Assembly: GCA_900320185.1 (NCBI GenBank)
Contig: ONRD01000012.1
Coordinates: 1-64,000, forward strand
DNA length: 64,000 bases
Direction: 5' to 3'
Origin: an uncultured Bacteroidales bacterium
GTDB taxonomy: Bacteria; Bacteroidota; Bacteroidia; Bacteroidales; UBA932
The notes beneath the pieces are model-generated. The model had not been told where the DNA came from and searched no databases. It saw only the letters and a program-made list of their open reading frames with translations. A program made the translations under genes and the position numbers. Positions 54,657 through 63,871 of the stretch are shown piece by piece (within the stretch, counting starts at the first letter, position 1; every line of letters begins with the position of its first letter).

Positions 54657-56675
54657 ATGAGACGCTTTACCATCATCATCTGTTCGTGCCTGTGCATGCT
54701 GGCATCACTCGCCGCCGCGCCTTCCGCATCTGCTCAGGATGCCGGAGATGACCGTGCCCCAGATTCGCTCATGGTCGCCAAGTTCTTCAATTTCATGTAC
54801 GAATCGCGCTTTGACGGCCAGGACGTCATTTTCCGGCGCTGCGCTCCGGGGGAGACAATGACGCTCGGGGAAGTCTTCGACACGCTCGGCCTCCAGGTGC
54901 CTGACCGGGCCGTAGTCTGCAGCAAAGGCAAGGACGGCGGCACGTCGGTTTCCGCTCTTGGAGGGGAGGCGGCTTTCCGCGGCTTTGACATCTTTGACAG
55001 CGTCAACACCAGCGACAAGGACGGTAAGACCGTTCCCAGGACGGGGGAGAATGTGGTCGTGAGCATGGAGTTCGGCCCGGACGCCCCTTACACTTCAGGC
55101 CTTGTCTTCATCAGGAACACCGCAGGAGTGAATCCCAAGGATTTCGTGAGGCTGTCCATGATCCTGTGCCCAAGGGTCGGCGAGGACGACCTTCGCAGTT
55201 TCTCTGCCAGCGATTCAGCTCCTTCCACGGGAAGCTGGCTGCTTTCGTTCGAGACCGGAGATGCTTCTTCCTATATGGAGGAATTCAATGAGACGATGGC
55301 TTCTATGCTGAGGAAGAACAAGGCCGGAGAAGAACTGAATGACCTTGAATATGCATGCATCCTTGGTGCCGTCGACTTCACCCCCGTACCTGAGGCGCTT
55401 TCAGCCGCCGAAGACGGGATAGGCGAAGGACGGTACTTCGATGCAGCCGCCAGCCTGGCAAAGGCCATGGAGGCAGGAAAGTATTACTGGAAAGGCGAAG
55501 AAGAGGACATAAGCCAGTATGCAGACATATGTGCCGACCTTGCCAAGTGCTGGTCCTCCCTGGGTGACACCGAGCTTGCCTGCCGCTACTATGAAGTGGC
55601 CTACCTTCTGGACCAGTCCTATGCCATGGAGTATGTCCTTTCGCTTGCCGCGCTTGGGGACATCAGGGCAAGGGGGACCGATGACGAGGAGACAGAGAAG
55701 GAATACCGGAAGGCTATAGAGCGTGAAAAGGCCTCGCTTGGAGAGTATTCTCCCGACCTGACCATGCGTGATGTCGTCTGCAGGGGGCTCGGGATTCCCG
55801 GATGCGGGATCCGTTCGATGACGGCCTTCGACATGGAAGGGAAGGTCCTGCGGCATGAAGAAACCACTGACGGGGCCCTTGGCTGCCGCCTTTCCCCTCT
55901 TCTCGCTGACGGGAACACCCTTGTGTTCGACTATGACCTTGACTCGGCCCTGACCCGCGCCGACAAATCCATTATGCTCTGGGACAATTCCGTGGTCGTA
56001 AAGGTCAAGAAGGTCGACGGGGCTGAAAGCCTGTTCCGCCTCAACATCATGGTCCCCAACTTCATCGAAGATGACACCAGGCGGACGGTGTTCGATTCAA
56101 ATAACAGGCCGGCTTCCCTGAGTTTCGTGGTCTCCGGAGCGGACGACACCTTCCCTTCCGACCCCGACGGAATCTTCAGCCATGCCATAGAGATCCAGGA
56201 CCAGGGCCTGTATCTCCAGTCCCTCAAGGCCCTTGACTATGTCCTGAAGTCGCAGAAGGCCTCCGATTACGGAGCAGGGGAGGCTGACATCAGCCACTTG
56301 ATGGACATCTACTACGAAATCGGCTTCTGCCTCAGCGAACTCAATCTCCTGGACAGGGCTCTCTATTACCAGGAGGTGTCCAGCCAGAGCGGCGTGACGG
56401 ATTATGTGACCGACTACATCAACTCACTGGTCAACAACCACGACCCTCTCGCGCTTTCCAACATCGAGCATTTCAGCACGGCGGAAATGACCGAAGGAAA
56501 CCTATCGATGAAGGAGTTCCAGGATTTCCTCAAGAGAAGGAAGGCGTACGCCCTCGTGAACCTTCAGATGTACGATGAAGCCAAGGCGCTTCTCGAAGAG
56601 ATGAAGGGTGACCCTGACCTTGCCCAATTCGCAAAGTCGGAACTAGAGTACCTGGAGAGCCTCAGGTCGGAATAG
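54657..56675 (+). CDS. Secreted protein of unknown function with tetratricopeptide-like segments
   Basis: I do not recognise a named family. The 672-residue protein has a Sec signal peptide (MRRFTIIICSCLCMLASLAA, then SAQ). The mature chain is acidic. Helical repeats of tetratricopeptide character occur twice: around ADLAKCWSSLGDTELACRYY and again around IYYEIGFCLSELNLLDRALYYQ. A Glu/Lys-rich end follows (FLKRRKAYALVNLQMYDEAKALLEEM). Between them is a beta-rich part with VFDYDLDSALTRADKSIML. It is probably periplasmic. It converges with the TonB receptor, 6 nt apart. Confidence 0.7.
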   Translation: MRRFTIIICSCLCMLASLAAAPSASAQDAGDDRAPDSLMVAKFFNFMYESRFDGQDVIFRRCAPGETMTLGEVFDTLGLQVPDRAVVCSKGKDGGTSVSALGGEAAFRGFDIFDSVNTSDKDGKTVPRTGENVVVSMEFGPDAPYTSGLVFIRNTAGVNPKDFVRLSMILCPRVGEDDLRSFSASDSAPSTGSWLLSFETGDASSYMEEFNETMASMLRKNKAGEELNDLEYACILGAVDFTPVPEALSAAEDGIGEGRYFDAAASLAKAMEAGKYYWKGEEEDISQYADICADLAKCWSSLGDTELACRYYEVAYLLDQSYAMEYVLSLAALGDIRARGTDDEETEKEYRKAIEREKASLGEYSPDLTMRDVVCRGLGIPGCGIRSMTAFDMEGKVLRHEETTDGALGCRLSPLLADGNTLVFDYDLDSALTRADKSIMLWDNSVVVKVKKVDGAESLFRLNIMVPNFIEDDTRRTVFDSNNRPASLSFVVSGADDTFPSDPDGIFSHAIEIQDQGLYLQSLKALDYVLKSQKASDYGAGEADISHLMDIYYEIGFCLSELNLLDRALYYQEVSSQSGVTDYVTDYINSLVNNHDPLALSNIEHFSTAEMTEGNLSMKEFQDFLKRRKAYALVNLQMYDEAKALLEEMKGDPDLAQFAKSELEYLESLRSE

Positions 56676-56681
56676 GCCTTG

Positions 56682-59060
56682 TCAGAACCGGAGGGTGATG
56701 CTTCCGATGGCGGTGGTACCGGCCGTAGGGATGAACCCGATCTGGTAGTAGCGGTTGTCGTCGGGATGGCCGCCGGTGGCGTAGATCGCCGAATAGACCC
56801 ACCCGGAGGTGGCTACGCGGGCACCGAAGATGTTGCTCACGTCCAATCCAAGCTCCAGCTCGCGGAGGAAGCCCTTGAATTTCATGGGATAGCGTAGCGT
56901 CAGGCCGGAAAGCGAATAACCAGGTAGGGACCTGTCCTCGTTGGCCGTGTTGTCGAGGTACTGGCGTCCGACGTAGGAAGTGTGCCATGTTGCGCTGAGC
57001 CCTTTGATGCTGAAGACCGCGAATCCGTTCGCGATGACGGAAGGGGAGTATGCAAGGGTGGAATTGTCATAGTGGATAACGGAGGTACCCTTGTCCCAGT
57101 CTTCCACGACCTCGTCGAAGTCCTTGATCCTGTTCCTGCTCAGCACGGCATTGGCTTCCAGTCTCATCCAGGGAGCGACCCTGAATCCTGCGGCAAGTTC
57201 GACGCCGGCCCTGTAGGAGTCCTTTATGTTGGTTGTCAGCGACTCTCCGATGTCGCTCTGGGCCCCTGTCTGCACGAACTGGTTGGTGTAGTCCATGTAG
57301 TAGAGATTGACACCGGCCTGAAGGCGGCTGCCCTGGTACTGCCATCCGGCTTCATAGTCGAACACCCTCTCGGCTTCCGGGGCGGAATAACTTCCGTTGT
57401 CCGTGAAATTGTTCCTTTCAGGCTCGCGGTTGCTCATGGCGAACGATGCATAAGCCCTGGAGGCCCCCCAGGAGTAGTTCAGACCGGCCTTCGGGTTGAA
57501 GAACCCATATTCCTTGTCGATGTCCAGGACCTGGTTGGTGTAGGTCCCGTCCGGTCTCTTGATGAATTTGTCGTTTATCCCCCAGGTCCTGTAGCCGACG
57601 TACCGGTACTGGAGGTCGGCGAACAGCGAGAGGTGCTCCCCGAAGGCGCGGGATGCCTTGACGAATGCGCTGATGTCGTCCTTGCGCGCGTCTGAATCAT
57701 AGTACTTGTACCTTCCTTCGTCGAGAAGGGTGTCGTCGAGCCCCTTGAGCACCGGGTAGTGCTTCACTACGGCAGGGTCCGCGACATAGGTAAGGTAGCC
57801 GAAGTGCCATGCGGAAAACAGCTGCGCCGAGAGTCCTCCTGAAAGGTCCCATCCGTCCTTCTTGTAGCTGGCGTTGAAGATGGCTCCTCCTGCATCCTGG
57901 TCGAGCCCTTTCTTGCGTATGAAGTCGGTCTTCCCGACAGTGCCTCCCGCCTCGTCGGTGAACGCGGCGAAACCGAACTTGGAAAGTTTGTTCTCCGGAC
58001 GGAACTCGTCGTAGTAACCGTACCCCCAGGTGTAATGGAGGGTCACGGTGGCCTTCCACCATTGGCCAAGATTCATGGCGAGGGACAGGATGTTGTGGTC
58101 CTGGGTGAAGTTGTCCGTGGTCCTAGGCCATGGCGAACCGTCGTTGAGGCGGTAGCGGGTCAGGGCGTAGGTGTCGGTGTCGAGCGATTCGTAGAGGGAG
58201 TTGTAACGTCCGAGTCCCTTGGCGTACATGTCGGCGTAAGTCTTGATCCCGGTCTTATTCCCGAAGGTCCCGTCCATCAGCGAGAGGTCGCCCGTGCCGG
58301 CCGTCACGCCGTTCCATGCCTGGCCGGTGTGCTCGTAGTTTCCGATATTCCTGTACTTGATGATGAATCCGCGCCCGAGGTAGGTCACTGCCCCATACCA
58401 GGAGCCCGAGTTCCCGGCTGTCCCGTGGACGTAGCCGTCAGTCCCGGTGTGGTGGTAGGAAGCGTCTACCACGAAATGGTCCGAGACGAGTCCCGAGGAG
58501 GTCGAAAAGCCTGTGTTGTAGGTGTTGTAGCTGCCCCAGGAGGCGTTGACCTCGGTGTAAGGGTCGTAGTTGACAGCCTTCGTCCTGAGGGCCACGGACC
58601 CGCCGAAGGCACCGTCACCGTTGGTCGAGGAACCTACGCCCCTCTGGACCTGGATGCTTTCCAGGAACGATGAATATCCGTTCATGTTGGCCCAGAACAC
58701 GCTCTGGTCTTCGGGGGAGTTGAGCGGGACCCCGTCGATGGTGACGTTGATCCTGGAGTCTCCGGCTCCGCGGATCCTCAAGAAGGTGGTGCCGGTACCG
58801 ACCCCGTTCTCGCTCCACGACATCACACCCGGGGTGTAGGAGAGCACGAGGGGAAGTTCCTTCCCGGTCTTGGAGAAGTCTCCAAGGGTCCTGCGGTCCA
58901 CGTTCGCGACTGCATAAGGAGCGTTTTTCGGTGACCTGACGGCTTCAACGACCGCCTTGTCAAGGGATTCGACCAATGTGGTGTCGGGACGTCCCTGGGC
59001 CACGAGAGGAAGTGCCGCCAGCATTGCTGCGGCGCAGGTAAGGATGATTGGATGACGCAT
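56682..59060 (-). CDS. TonB-dependent outer-membrane receptor under TPP control
   Basis: A 792-residue outer-membrane transporter with signal peptide MRHPIILTCAAAMLAALPLVA. The plug domain includes TLGDFSKTGKELPLVLSYTPGV, RIRGAGDSRINVTIDGVPLN and GDGAFGGSVALRT. The barrel ends with the terminal Phe (GSITLRF). It lacks the N-terminal CarboxypepD-like domain of SusC proteins. A TPP riboswitch with a terminator lies directly before the ATG, so the cargo is most likely thiamine or a phosphate ester of it. The frame extends to 59108, but that part is the riboswitch expression platform. No inner-membrane thiamine transporter is adjacent. Confidence 0.93.
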   Translation of the reverse strand: MRHPIILTCAAAMLAALPLVAQGRPDTTLVESLDKAVVEAVRSPKNAPYAVANVDRRTLGDFSKTGKELPLVLSYTPGVMSWSENGVGTGTTFLRIRGAGDSRINVTIDGVPLNSPEDQSVFWANMNGYSSFLESIQVQRGVGSSTNGDGAFGGSVALRTKAVNYDPYTEVNASWGSYNTYNTGFSTSSGLVSDHFVVDASYHHTGTDGYVHGTAGNSGSWYGAVTYLGRGFIIKYRNIGNYEHTGQAWNGVTAGTGDLSLMDGTFGNKTGIKTYADMYAKGLGRYNSLYESLDTDTYALTRYRLNDGSPWPRTTDNFTQDHNILSLAMNLGQWWKATVTLHYTWGYGYYDEFRPENKLSKFGFAAFTDEAGGTVGKTDFIRKKGLDQDAGGAIFNASYKKDGWDLSGGLSAQLFSAWHFGYLTYVADPAVVKHYPVLKGLDDTLLDEGRYKYYDSDARKDDISAFVKASRAFGEHLSLFADLQYRYVGYRTWGINDKFIKRPDGTYTNQVLDIDKEYGFFNPKAGLNYSWGASRAYASFAMSNREPERNNFTDNGSYSAPEAERVFDYEAGWQYQGSRLQAGVNLYYMDYTNQFVQTGAQSDIGESLTTNIKDSYRAGVELAAGFRVAPWMRLEANAVLSRNRIKDFDEVVEDWDKGTSVIHYDNSTLAYSPSVIANGFAVFSIKGLSATWHTSYVGRQYLDNTANEDRSLPGYSLSGLTLRYPMKFKGFLRELELGLDVSNIFGARVATSGWVYSAIYATGGHPDDNRYYQIGFIPTAGTTAIGSITLRF

Positions 59061-59096
59061 AAAAAAACCTCGCATTGATGTTTTACTCCATGCAAG
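59061..59096 (-). terminator. Riboswitch expression-platform terminator
   Basis: CTTGCAT (59090-59096) pairs with ATGCGAG (59069-59075) on the minus strand, with one G-U pair. A G and seven Ts follow, and the T run ends immediately before the receptor ATG at 59060. Control is thus probably by premature termination. Confidence 0.75.
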
Positions 59097-59126
59097 GGGC
59101 GGCCGCAAAGACGGCCCGTTGAGAAT

Positions 59127-59214
59127 ACGCTTCCCTACGGCGGAATTACCCGCATCAGGTTCATTGGGTATGATCTCAACCGGACTTCAAGGGTCCGGTA
59201 CCCCCGCTGTTTCG
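59127..59214 (-). promoter_or_regulatory. TPP (THI-box) riboswitch
   Basis: Read on the minus strand, the conserved TPP aptamer core is present. It has a P3 hairpin CCGGAC/GTCCGG, then TTGAGATCATACCC, ATGAACCTGAT, GCGGGTAATTCCG and CCGTAGGGAAG. The usual CUGAGA is UUGAGA here. It starts a few nt after a full promoter and leads to a terminator before a TonB receptor gene. Binding of thiamine pyrophosphate should turn the gene off. Confidence 0.93.
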
Positions 59215-59218
59215 GGTG

Positions 59219-59249
59219 CAAATATAGCACTCGCGGGCGGATTTTCCAA
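59219..59249 (-). promoter_or_regulatory. Promoter of the TPP riboswitch-receptor transcript
   Basis: TTGG (59246-59249), a 19-nt spacer and TATATTTG (59219-59226) on the minus strand. The transcript would start at or next to the first base of the aptamer. Confidence 0.7.
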
Positions 59250-59265
59250 TTAGCGGGAAAAAACT

Positions 59266-59273
59266 TATCTTTG
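59266..59273 (+). promoter_or_regulatory. -7 box of the 59312 lipoprotein
   Basis: TATCTTTG points right, back-to-back with the riboswitch promoter. Confidence 0.5.
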
Positions 59274-59311
59274 TAAGACACACGATGCCGTTTTTTATCA
59301 TAAGTCCTTCC

Positions 59312-60562
59312 ATGAACAGCACCCGTCCCATCATAGCCTTCCTTGTCGCTTCGCTCACGGCTTTCTCCTTCTCCTGTTCCAGACCCGCCGAAGTCTCGTT
59401 CGCCGACATCTCCGCCAGGGTGATGGAGTCGCTTGACGACACCCTCGGCGTCCTTTCAAGGGATGATGCCAGGGCTGTGGGAATATTCCTTGATTCGCTT
59501 TCGGCAAAGGTCCAGGGCGGTGACGCGGAGTCCATGCTGCTGGCGAAGGCTTCGTGCGGAGAAATCATCTTCGCGCTGTGGGACAAGTATTCCCGGGACC
59601 TGGTCGACAGCGTCACCTTCAAGGAACTGGCCGGGAGGACCGACGCTGTCATGAACGCATGGAAGTCAGGCTTCACCGACGACACCGGAACCGAGTTCTT
59701 CCTCTGGAACCTTGCACCGGTGCTGCCTGATGAAGGCCATGAAACAGAAGAGGATCCGGACGATGGCATGTCGGCCTACAACCTTATGCTGTTCTTCGAT
59801 TCCACGGACGGCCCCTGCAGTGACATAAAGGTGTTCCTTCCCGGGTTCTACGCCGCCCGTGACGATGTGTCCGTCAACCTGGCGTTCGCGGACGAGGCCG
59901 GCGGTCCGTTCTACCTGGGCGGGAGCCAGCCTGTCCTGGCCGACAGCTCCTACGCGGTCTGCGACTTCATCCCGGAGATGGGCGGCTGGGTCGGCTCAGT
60001 CCCTCCGTTCGACGTTGACAAGTTCTTCGCCTACGACCGCCTTTTCATAATGAGTACGGATGAAGAGGAAAGATTCGAGTCCTGCACCATCGACCTCCGT
60101 TACCTGAAGGATAAGTTCGCCTCTGTCGCGGGCAAGGGATTCGGCGGTTTCTATCCGACCAAGACAAAGGCGCTTGAGGCGGAGCACGAGGCCCTTGCCG
60201 CAGAGGCTGAGGCCCTTGGGGAGGTCGCGGCCCAGTCTCCCGCTTCCATGAAGGCCTGGGAGGAGTTCAGCGGCTTCCTCCTCGGCGGCAGGACCGGGGA
60301 TGCCGCTTCGTATTACAAATCCAACCAGGATGCCGTCCTGGGGTATTTCAGGATGGCCCGGAGCCGGTCCCGCTTTACCATAGAACTGCTCTATCCGGTG
60401 CTTGACGGAAACCTTACCCGGAAAGACCTGAGGCGGGTCTACCTGCATGCCCTGGAGTCCTGCAAGGCCCTTGCAGATGCCCAGGGTGCCCCTGCCGACT
60501 CAACCTTCTCCGGTATGTATGACGAACTGCTCCTTGACATCGAGCATTTCAGGAATGATTGA
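59312..60562 (+). CDS. Lipoprotein of unknown function
   Basis: I do not recognise the family. The 416-residue protein has a lipoprotein signal (MNSTRPIIAFLVASLTAFSF, lipobox SFSC). The mature part starts with helices (ISARVMESLDDTLGVLS) and continues with a beta-rich region (YNLMLFFDSTDGPCSDIKVFL, VNLAFADEAGGPFYLG). A helical C-terminal third begins around EAEHEALAAEAEALGE. A start at 59285 would add nine residues and still have a signal; 59312 gives the cleaner one. It sits between the TPP-controlled receptor and the broken ettA, and no link to either is evident. Confidence 0.65.
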   Translation: MNSTRPIIAFLVASLTAFSFSCSRPAEVSFADISARVMESLDDTLGVLSRDDARAVGIFLDSLSAKVQGGDAESMLLAKASCGEIIFALWDKYSRDLVDSVTFKELAGRTDAVMNAWKSGFTDDTGTEFFLWNLAPVLPDEGHETEEDPDDGMSAYNLMLFFDSTDGPCSDIKVFLPGFYAARDDVSVNLAFADEAGGPFYLGGSQPVLADSSYAVCDFIPEMGGWVGSVPPFDVDKFFAYDRLFIMSTDEEERFESCTIDLRYLKDKFASVAGKGFGGFYPTKTKALEAEHEALAAEAEALGEVAAQSPASMKAWEEFSGFLLGGRTGDAASYYKSNQDAVLGYFRMARSRSRFTIELLYPVLDGNLTRKDLRRVYLHALESCKALADAQGAPADSTFSGMYDELLLDIEHFRND

Positions 60563-60610
60563 ACCGGCCTGCGAATGACCTGATTATAATCCATTTGAAA
60601 TAAAGACGAC

Positions 60611-62228
60611 ATGGCTGACGAGACAATAATCTTCTCAATGTGCGGAGTGGGGAAGACCCTCCCGAACAACAACAGGACGATCCTCAAGGACATCTACCTT
60701 TCTTTCTTCTACGGGGCCAAGATCGGCATAATCCTACAAGGGAGAGGTCGTCTGGGCCCCTGGCTATTCCGTGGGCTATCTGGAGCAGGAACCTGTGATG
60801 GACCCTGGCAAGACTGTCCTGGAAGTGGTCCAGGAAGGGGTGCAGGAAGTGGTGGACGCACTCAACGAGTACAATGAGATTTCCATGAAGTTCATGGAAC
60901 CCATGGACGACGACCAGATGAACCGCCTCATCGAGCGCCAGGGGGAACTGTCCGAGAAGATCGACCACCTCGGAGGTTGGGAACTGGATTCCAAGCTTGA
61001 AAGGGCGATGGACGCCCTCAACTGCCCTCCGCCCGAGGCTATTGTCTCCACTCTTTCGGGAGGGGAGCGAAGGCGGGTGGCGCTCTGCCGCCTCCTTCTC
61101 CGGCAGCCCGACGTCCTGCTCCTCGACGAGCCGACCAACCACCTCGATGCCGAGAGCATCCAGTGGCTGGAGGCGCACCTGAGGCAGTACAAGGGCACCG
61201 TCATAGCCGTTACCCACGACCGTTACTTCCTCGACAACGTGGCCGGGTGGATCCTCGAGCTGGACAGGGGAGAGGGCATCCCATGGAAGGGCAACTACAG
61301 CTCCTGGCTGGAGCAGAAGACCCGCCGTCTCGCCCTTGAGGAGAAGCAGGAAAGCCGCCGGCGCAAGACCCTCCAGCACGAGCTGGAATGGGTGCGGATG
61401 GCTCCGAAGGCCCGCCAGGCCAAGCAGAAGGCGAGGCTTGGCGCCTACGAGAAACTGGCTTCGGCCGATGCCAGGGAAAAGGAACAGAACCTGGAAATCT
61501 ACATTCCCAACGGCCCCAGGCTGGGCAACAAGGTGATTGAGTTCCATGATGTCTCCAAGGCCTATGGGGACAGGGTCCTGTTCGAGAACCTGTCGTTCTC
61601 CCTGCCTCCTGCAGGTATCGTCGGGGTGATCGGCCCGAACGGGGCCGGCAAGACCACCCTTTTCAGGCTGATCATGGGGATCGAGGCTCCGGACGGCGGA
61701 TCCATAGACATCGGCGAGACTGTCAAGATCTCCTATGTGGACCAGCAGCATCGCAGCATAGACCCGGACAAGACCGTCTATGAGACGATTGCGGGCAATT
61801 CCGAGTGGGTAAGGCTCGGAGGACGCGACATCAACGCCCGGGCCTGGGTGTCCAGGTTCAATTTCTCCGGCGCCGACCAGGAGAAACTCTGCGGCGTCCT
61901 TTCGGGCGGTGAAAGGAATCGCCTCCACCTGGCCCTGACCCTGAAGGATGAAGGTAATGTCCTGCTTCTGGATGAACCTACCAACGATGTGGATGTCAAC
62001 ACTATACGTGCTCTTGAAGACGGCCTCGAGAGCTTTGCGGGCTGCGCCGTTGTCGTCAGCCATGACCGCTGGTTCCTGGACAGGATAGCCACCCACATCC
62101 TGGCCTTCGAGGGCGACGGGAAGGTGGTGTTCTTCGACGGCAACTATTCCGAGTACGAGGAGAACAAGAAGATGCGTCTCGGGAATGTCGAGCCAAAGCG
62201 GTTCAAATACAAGAAACTGATGGATTAA
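60611..62228 (+). pseudogene. ettA: Broken ettA (ABC-F translation throttle)
   Basis: EttA gates ribosome entry into elongation according to energy state and normally has about 555 residues. Here the first 41 codons (to FFYGAKIGII, ending 60733) match the family. Then the expected GLNGSGKST-LLKIIAGLD stretch, the first Walker A, is missing. The sequence resumes one base out of frame with YKGEVVWAPGYSVGYLEQEP (from 60735). About 20 codons are lost, with a frameshift. Downstream everything is intact: LSGGERRRVALCRLLL, second Walker A GPNGAGKTT and LSGGERNRLHLAL. A restart at GTG 60771 would give 485 residues with a dead first ATPase site. It is either a true pseudogene or an assembly error. Confidence 0.88.
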
Positions 62229-62242
62229 AGGGCTCTTTTTTA

Positions 62243-62274
62243 TTTGCCTTTCCTGATTTATTTGGGTATATTTG
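62243..62274 (+). promoter_or_regulatory. Promoter of the 62382 phosphoesterase
   Basis: TTTG (62243-62246), a 20-nt spacer and TATATTTG (62267-62274). The leader of about 100 nt begins with a TGCACAT/ATGTGCA hairpin (62273-62289). Confidence 0.65.
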
Positions 62275-62381
62275 CACATTATATGTGCAGTATTTCCCGA
62301 ATGCACGTTTTTGCCTTTTCAGCGTGACTGGGCAACGGCGAAGCTGTGCACCTGCAATCCCGAGGCCATATTCCTGTCTTG

Positions 62382-63869
62382 ATGAAAATCCCCTGTAAAA
62401 CCTTCAGCGTCCTTCTGCTCCTGGCGGCATTGACATTTTCCTGCGGCACAAAAAGCCTTCAGGATGAGATACAGTCCATCAAGACCGAGCTCGCCAGGCA
62501 GGATTCCCTTATCCGGGAACTCCAGGCCAAGGCTTCGATCACCAAGATTTCCAGTTCCGGCGGGATAGTCAGCCTGGTGTTCGACGACGGCAAGACGCTT
62601 TCCTTCGATTCTTCGTCGACCCCTGTCATCACTGTCGGGAAGGACGGCTACTGGACCATCAACACGGTCCAGACCACGATTCCCGCGACAGGATCGGCTC
62701 CCGAAATCAAGATAGGCCAGAACGGCAACTGGTTCATTGCCGGACAGGACACTGGAGTAAAGGCTCCTGCGGCCAGCGGTTCCTCGCTGATGAACGTCAT
62801 CCTGACCACCGGCTCCGTGGTGTTCTATTTCGCCGACGGTTCCACGGTCACCGTCCCGTTCGAGTACCGGACCTACCTTCCGAAGTATTACGAAGGGCAC
62901 ATAGCCCAGAAGGAGGATGCGGTAGTCCGCCAGCTGAGCGCCGCCGGTAAGGACAATGCTTCGTTCATATTCTTCACTGACTCCCATTGGGGAAAGAACC
63001 AGAAGCATTCGCCGGCGATCGTACAGCACTTGATGCAGAACACCGGCATCAACAAGGTCTTCTTCGGCGGGGATGTCATCACGAGCAACAGCCGCGACAA
63101 GGAGGCCATGATGAAGCTCGGGCGCGATTTCCAGAAGGCCTTCGCTTTCGCCGGCGACAGGTTCTACGGAATCTACGGCAACCACGACGACAACTCCACG
63201 GGGCAGTGGAGCGCTACGGAGTACCATCTCACTGAACCACAGGTATATTCGTTCCTCCAGTCCCAGATGACGGGCGACAACGTCTACTACGAGGATTACT
63301 ATAACTTCCATGTCGACTTCAGGTCGGAGAAGACGCGTTACATCTGCCTCGACACGGGCCGTTACTACTACGGGATGTTCCGTGACAGGATGCCTGTCAC
63401 CGCCAGGTTCCTTGCAGATGCCCTGGCAGGAACGCCTGAAGGATGGAACATCATAATCCTGAGCCACCTGTGGGCGGAAAACACCAGGGTTGACGGCGTG
63501 CTTGCCCCTCATATTCCCGCCTGGATTCTCGACCTGCTCGCCATAGCCGACGCCTACAATGCCAGGACGGGCGGCTCTTACAAGTACAAGGACTCCGAGC
63601 CTGTACCTTACGATTTCGCGGGCGCAGCGGCGCGGGTGGTCTTCTGTATGGGCGGGCACAACCATCTCGACGCCCTGCTTTATTCGAGGAAGGGGATTCC
63701 CGTGGTCCTGACTACCTGCGATGCAGGTTCCCTGACCTCGAATTCCAATGTCGGCACCATCAATGAGCAGAGCGTGACGGCGGTGGTAGTGGACTATGCG
63801 GACAGCACGGTGTATTTCAACAGGGTCGGGCGAGGTGCCGACAGGACCCTGTCTTTCAAGAAGAACTGA
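62382..63869 (+). CDS. Metallophosphoesterase lipoprotein with DUF4988-like N-terminus
   Basis: A 495-residue lipoprotein (signal [21 protein letters not shown]). A short coiled coil ([20 protein letters not shown]) leads into a beta-rich DUF4988-like region of repeated strands ([42 protein letters not shown]). The C-terminal half is a calcineurin-type phosphoesterase with all motifs: [30 protein letters not shown] and GGHNHLD. The frame opens at 62346, but the lipoprotein signal fixes the start at 62382. It is 2 nt before a WbsX-like gene, so both act in one operon, probably on a surface glycan. Confidence 0.85.
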   Translation: MKIPCKTFSVLLLLAALTFSCGTKSLQDEIQSIKTELARQDSLIRELQAKASITKISSSGGIVSLVFDDGKTLSFDSSSTPVITVGKDGYWTINTVQTTIPATGSAPEIKIGQNGNWFIAGQDTGVKAPAASGSSLMNVILTTGSVVFYFADGSTVTVPFEYRTYLPKYYEGHIAQKEDAVVRQLSAAGKDNASFIFFTDSHWGKNQKHSPAIVQHLMQNTGINKVFFGGDVITSNSRDKEAMMKLGRDFQKAFAFAGDRFYGIYGNHDDNSTGQWSATEYHLTEPQVYSFLQSQMTGDNVYYEDYYNFHVDFRSEKTRYICLDTGRYYYGMFRDRMPVTARFLADALAGTPEGWNIIILSHLWAENTRVDGVLAPHIPAWILDLLAIADAYNARTGGSYKYKDSEPVPYDFAGAAARVVFCMGGHNHLDALLYSRKGIPVVLTTCDAGSLTSNSNVGTINEQSVTAVVVDYADSTVYFNRVGRGADRTLSFKKN

Positions 63870-63871
63870 AT

